From Flexivirga caeni (GTDB lineage: Bacteria; Actinomycetota; Actinomycetes; Actinomycetales; Dermatophilaceae), in assembly GCF_003724155.1 (NCBI RefSeq), contig NZ_RJJQ01000001.1:416020-480019 (forward strand): a stretch of DNA of 64,000 bases, in the 5' to 3' direction. The stretch's first letter is position 1, and the number at the start of each line of letters is the position of its first letter. Of this stretch, positions 60,846-64,000 are shown one piece after another. Both the position numbers and the translations under genes were made by a program. The notes beneath the pieces are model-generated. The model worked only from the letters and a program-made list of their open reading frames with translations, was not told the origin of the DNA and ran no database searches.

Positions 60846-62063
60846 GTGAAACCACAGGAAATCGGAGCGCTCGTCAAGCTCCGAAAGCCGCAGCCGCGCC
60901 CCACGCAGCGTGTCCTGGAGCGCTCACGGACGATCGAGGATCTGCGACGGGCCGCACACCGCAGATGGCCTCCGGGAGTGCGCGACTACGTCGAAGGCGG
61001 AGCCGACGGCGAGGTCAGCTTGCAACGCAATCGCGATGCCTACGAGCGGCACTCATTCTTACCGCGCACTCTTCAGGATGTGTCCGACGTCGACACGACG
61101 GCCAACCTGCTCGGAATGCGCAGCGCGCTGCCCATCGCGCTCGGCCCGACCGGCTACACCCGGATGATGCACGAGCGGGGCGAGTCGGCAGTCGCCCGCG
61201 CGGCTGCCCCGCTCGGGATCCCCTACACACTGTCCACAATGGCAACCACGAGCGTCGAGGATGTGCGTGCCGTGTCAGCAGGCAACCTGTGGTTCCAGCT
61301 GTACGTCTGGCGCGATCGCGGGCTGATGAGAGACCTGATCGCACGTGCAGCGGCCAGCGACTACCAGGTCCTCATGCTGACCGTGGACACTCCGGTAACC
61401 GGCCTGCGGCTGCGCGACAGTCGCACTGGTTTCACCATCCCGCCGCAGCTGAGCCCGTCGACGATTCTCGGCATGGCCGCACACCCAGCCTGGTGCGCGC
61501 GCATGCTGGCAGCGAAGCAGATCACCTTCGCCAATATCCCTGGCCACCAAGCGGATCCGGCTGGGGTCATGGAGTTCGCAGCGGCACAGTTCGATCCGAC
61601 GGTCAGCTGGGACGATCTTGCCGAGATCCGCGAGCTGTGGAGGAGACCCATGATTGTCAAGGGGCTGGCGCAACCGGACGACGTCCGGCGTGCCGTCGAC
61701 CTCGGCGTGGACGCAATCGCGTTGTCCAATCACGGTGGACGGCAACTGGATCAGTCCGTCCCGCCGATCGACCTGGTCAGCGAGATCCGTGAGATCGTGA
61801 GCGATTCTGTTGACATCCTCGTCGACTCCGGCATACGACGCGGCTCTGACGTGGCAATCGCCGTTGCACGCGGCGCAACTGGTTGCCTCGTCGGCCGGCC
61901 GTATCTCTACGGGTTGGGTGCTGCCGGTGAGGCCGGGGTGCGTGCCGCGATCGGTATACTCGGTGACGAGCTGCGCCGTGCCATGCAGCTACTGGGTGTG
62001 CCGAGCCTGGCAGCGCTGGCCGCGGACGGCCGAACCCTCGTACATCCGGCCTCGGCCCGCTGA
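60846..62063 (+). CDS. FMN-dependent alpha-hydroxy-acid oxidase/dehydrogenase
   Basis: A 405-residue TIM-barrel flavoenzyme of the LldD/mandelate dehydrogenase family, which oxidises L-2-hydroxy acids. The catalytic His296 is in SNHGGRQLD, with ALGPTGYTRMMH and STMATTSVEDV lining the FMN site and LVDSGIRRGSDVAIAVARGA binding phosphate. An N-terminal extension of about 35 residues is unusual. Together with the GlcD-like enzyme it would let both enantiomers of a hydroxy acid feed one oxo acid. Confidence 0.92.
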   Translation: MKPQEIGALVKLRKPQPRPTQRVLERSRTIEDLRRAAHRRWPPGVRDYVEGGADGEVSLQRNRDAYERHSFLPRTLQDVSDVDTTANLLGMRSALPIALGPTGYTRMMHERGESAVARAAAPLGIPYTLSTMATTSVEDVRAVSAGNLWFQLYVWRDRGLMRDLIARAAASDYQVLMLTVDTPVTGLRLRDSRTGFTIPPQLSPSTILGMAAHPAWCARMLAAKQITFANIPGHQADPAGVMEFAAAQFDPTVSWDDLAEIRELWRRPMIVKGLAQPDDVRRAVDLGVDAIALSNHGGRQLDQSVPPIDLVSEIREIVSDSVDILVDSGIRRGSDVAIAVARGATGCLVGRPYLYGLGAAGEAGVRAAIGILGDELRRAMQLLGVPSLAALAADGRTLVHPASAR

Positions 62064-62392
62064 CGTGCCGGGCAATCTCGAAGCTGCGACGACCGTGCCG
62101 CGGATGCCCTTCGGCACAGCCCTCGTGATCGAGCCCACCGCGAGGCGCTCGCACTGCTGGGGCCGACGTCACTGCGCGATCCGACAATCCGCGTGGTCGC
62201 GTAACCCTCGAGTGCGAGACGATGCAGCACGTGATCTGCGACTGTGGCACTGTGACGTCAAGCCCGCTGGCCGAGCCGCACACCTACCGAGCCAGGATGC
62301 CTCGCACCGTCCATCGACTTCGTTCGTATGCCTCACCGCGATGATGCACACGTGCGAGACCCCAGCAACGCGTAGCAATGACAGGAGAGACC
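62064..62392. other. 329-bp spacer
   Basis: It lies between the FMN oxidase and the mycothiol-linked dehydrogenase genes. I see no gene and no strong hairpin. The dehydrogenase may therefore have its own promoter, though it keeps the direction of the cluster. Confidence 0.4.
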
Positions 62393-63493
62393 ATGCAACA
62401 GGTGAAAGCCGTTGTCGCCACGGCGAAGGGCGAGCCGGTCAGCATTGCGACGGTGAACGTGCCCGACCCCGGCCCGGGTGAGGCGCTGGTCAAGATTCTG
62501 GCGTGCGGGGTGTGCCACACCGACCTGCACTACCGCGAAGGCGGCATCAGCGACGACTTCCCCTTCCTGCTCGGTCACGAGGCGTCCGGCATCGTCGAGT
62601 CGGTCGGCCCGGACGTCAGCGATGTGGCACCAGGCGATTTCGTGATCCTCAACTGGCGCGCTGTGTGCGGTGAGTGTCGTGCGTGCAAGCGCGGAGAGGC
62701 GCAATATTGCTTCGCCACGCACAACGCGAAGCAGCAGATGACGCTGGGGGACGGCACCGCGCTCAGCCCGGCGCTCGGCATCGGCGCGTTCGCCGAGAAG
62801 ACCCTCGTGGCTGCCGGACAGTGCACCAAGGTCGACCCGTCGGCGCGGCCGGCGGCGGCCGGGTTGCTCGGCTGCGGTGTGATGGCCGGCCTGGGTGCCG
62901 CGATCAACACCGGTGGCGCAACGCGCGGCCGGTCGGTAGCCGTCATTGGCTGCGGCGGCGTGGGTGTCGCAGCAGTCGCGGGCGCGGTCCTGGCCGGCTC
63001 GTCCCCGGTGATCGCGGTTGACATTGATGCGCGAAAACTGGCTGCTGCCAGGGCTGCCGGCGCCATGCACACCATTGACTCGTCCGCGGGCGACCCGGTG
63101 GAGCAGATCAAGCAGATCTGTGCCGAGACCTACCCGGGCGCCGAGGGCGCCGACATCGTCGTGGAGGCGGTCGGCCGTCCGGAGACCTGGAAGCAGGGTT
63201 TCTACGCCCGCGACCTCGCCGGCACCCTGGTGCTCGTCGGCGTCCCGACGCCGGACCTCACACTGCCCGAGCTGCCGCTGATCGACGTCTTCGGACGCGG
63301 GGGCGCACTGAAGTCCAGCTGGTATGGCGACTGCCTGCCCAGTCGTGACTTCCCGATGCTGATCGACCTCTACCAGCGCGGGCGCCTCGACCTCGACGCG
63401 TTCGTCACCGAGGAGATCGCGCTCGACCAGGTCGAGGAGGCTTTCGACCGCATGCACGACGGCACTGTGCTGCGGTCGGTGGTGGTGCTCTGA
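62393..63493 (+). CDS. S-(hydroxymethyl)mycothiol dehydrogenase (zinc alcohol dehydrogenase family)
   Basis: A 366-residue class III-like alcohol dehydrogenase. The catalytic zinc ligands are Cys41 (CGVCHTD) and His62/Glu63 (LLGHEASG), and the structural zinc is held by the [15 protein letters not shown] lobe. The NAD site is [15 protein letters not shown]. Close relatives oxidise formaldehyde bound to mycothiol in actinobacteria. AGGAG lies 5 nt before ATG 62393; an ATG at 62378 precedes that site and is less likely. Next to a demethylase-type oxygenase, it probably removes released formaldehyde. Confidence 0.9.
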   Translation: MQQVKAVVATAKGEPVSIATVNVPDPGPGEALVKILACGVCHTDLHYREGGISDDFPFLLGHEASGIVESVGPDVSDVAPGDFVILNWRAVCGECRACKRGEAQYCFATHNAKQQMTLGDGTALSPALGIGAFAEKTLVAAGQCTKVDPSARPAAAGLLGCGVMAGLGAAINTGGATRGRSVAVIGCGGVGVAAVAGAVLAGSSPVIAVDIDARKLAAARAAGAMHTIDSSAGDPVEQIKQICAETYPGAEGADIVVEAVGRPETWKQGFYARDLAGTLVLVGVPTPDLTLPELPLIDVFGRGGALKSSWYGDCLPSRDFPMLIDLYQRGRLDLDAFVTEEIALDQVEEAFDRMHDGTVLRSVVVL

Positions 63494-63578
63494 GTCGAAG
63501 GTCCGTCCTTCTGCCGGAGCGCTCAGGCGGTCCGCCGGTGCTCCGAGCTCGGCTGACGAACGCCGCGGGCTGGACCGG

Positions 63579-63749
63579 TCACCGAAGCGCTTGAAGCTCC
63601 GACTCCACGGCGTCGACCGCAGTCGGGTCTCCGTCGTAGTAGGCCTCCCAGATTCCAAGGGCGAGCCACGCGGCTGGGGCGAGTTCCAGCACGCCACCTT
63701 CCCCGATCCGAGCGGTCCAACTCTCCGGAATGGCGCCATCGACCGTCAT
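63579..63749 (-). CDS. Possible small protein, 56 residues
   Basis: The reading MTVDGAIPESWTARIGEGG..., ending YDGDPTAVDAVESELQALR, has normal actinobacterial amino acid use and GC-rich third positions. It is acidic, with a Trp and an aromatic pair (WEAYYDG). The next in-frame stop upstream is at 63828-63830, so it cannot be much longer. No clear ribosome site precedes the ATG. It may be a real small gene or the end of a decayed one. Confidence 0.4.
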   Translation of the reverse strand: MTVDGAIPESWTARIGEGGVLELAPAAWLALGIWEAYYDGDPTAVDAVESELQALR

Positions 63750-63860
63750 GAATTCGCCGAGTCTTCCGGGCTGCGACGACGGTCGGCATGAGCGACGCGG
63801 TGAGCCGGCCAGGTCACCCGGCCCGCCTCACGTCGGCCGCTCCTAGTAGACCGTCGCATC

Positions 63861-63866
63861 TAATGT
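63861..63866 (+). promoter_or_regulatory. Probable leaderless -10 box
   Basis: TAATGT ends 7 nt before the ATG at 63874, the spacing seen at other leaderless-looking genes in the window. Confidence 0.4.
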
Positions 63867-63873
63867 TGTGGGT

Positions 63874-63948
63874 ATGGGTGCCTCAGAGTTTGGGGAGCGA
63901 CACGCTACTAGGGCGTGTCCTGTGAATCGTTGCGTAGCCAGAGGATGA
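63874..63948 (+). pseudogene. 5' end of a gene interrupted by the IS element
   Basis: An ATG directly downstream of a -10-like box starts MGASEFGERHATR. After about 12 codons the sequence becomes the end of an IS element, and the frame runs on in IS sequence to a stop at 63946-63948. This looks like a gene broken soon after its start by the insertion. Its identity cannot be told from so few residues. Confidence 0.4.
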
Positions 63949-64000
63949 TGCCAGCGATGGTGACTTCGGCGGCGTAGTAGGCGGCGCGTTTGGCGTATCG
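63908..64000 (-). mobile_element. IS5-family transposase, C-terminal end (cut by window edge)
   Basis: The last 30 codons of a transposase on the minus strand, ending at a TAG stop at 63908-63910. The residues YAKRAAYYAAEVTIAGIILWLR are the usual C-terminus of IS5-family (IS427-like) DDE transposases after the catalytic Glu. The terminal inverted repeat probably begins at about 63911 with GGGCGTGTCCTG, so the stop codon lies at the IS edge and CTA/CTAG may be the target site. The rest of the element is outside the window. Confidence 0.75.

Noticed and set aside
1..64000. tRNA, rRNA or riboswitch genes
   Set aside because: I searched for T-loop-like GTTCGAATC motifs and cloverleaf arms and found only chance matches inside coding sequence; no riboswitch core was recognisable.

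Overview
The window is high-GC DNA, dense in genes on both strands, from an actinobacterium. A mycothiol-type formaldehyde dehydrogenase, a fused CydDC exporter, many GTG starts, probable leaderless promoters and DUF222/HNH debris all point that way. Gene content suggests Micrococcales, perhaps Dermacoccaceae or Intrasporangiaceae. That placement is inference from gene style, because no rRNA or tRNA gene is visible.

0-11 kb: a TetR fragment at the left edge, a membrane protein, a NarL-type two-component system, a Gln-rich DUF4282 membrane protein, galT-galK, a low-molecular-weight tyrosine phosphatase, a two-domain VOC protein, purB, and a SigE-type ECF sigma factor with a membrane partner. 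11-23 kb: csoR with a palindromic operator, copZ, a VOC protein, a TrmH methyltransferase, a HAD phosphatase, MFS and epimerase genes divergent from a TetR gene, an ABC-2 exporter, serS, a lipid-kinase-like protein, an SRPBCC protein and a class F-like sortase. 23-36 kb: pheA, a repeat-filled 530 bp spacer, a 724-residue phosphatase-like membrane protein, DUF5926, an S58 peptidase, an RsbW-like ATPase, a glycerophosphodiesterase, a MurE-like ligase with an altered specificity motif, a 700-residue single-span protein with duplicated domains, a broken DUF222/HNH gene and a methyltransferase.

35-47 kb: a respiratory block. marR, cydA, cydB, a fused cydDC and a blaI-like repressor lie on the minus strand, and an M56 metalloprotease gene converges on blaI. 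Palindromes of TACTAC/GTAGTA type sit in the cydA promoter, so the BlaI/M56 pair probably controls cytochrome bd. Pirin, aldo/keto reductase, P450 and Z-prenyl synthase genes follow. 47-52 kb: a DmpA-type peptidase, a GNAT acetyltransferase, and kynA-kynU for tryptophan breakdown.

52-63.5 kb: the most unusual region, a one-direction catabolic cluster. It encodes a polar amino acid ABC importer (its binding-protein gene is visibly poorer in GC), an IclR regulator, a HisC-like aminotransferase, a VanA/DdmC-type Rieske oxygenase, an unrecognised 163-residue protein, a VanB-type reductase, a GlcD-like FAD dehydrogenase, an FMN 2-hydroxy-acid oxidase, and an S-(hydroxymethyl)mycothiol dehydrogenase. 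Together they suggest uptake and oxidative demethylation of a methylated amino or hydroxy acid, with mycothiol-dependent formaldehyde removal. The window ends in an IS5-family transposase that seems to have inserted just inside another gene.

Across the window GTATG/CATAC is clearly over-represented and GTACG/CGTAC nearly absent, as if CGTAC/GTACG had been converted by C-to-T change. Several dispersed palindromic repeats lie between genes.
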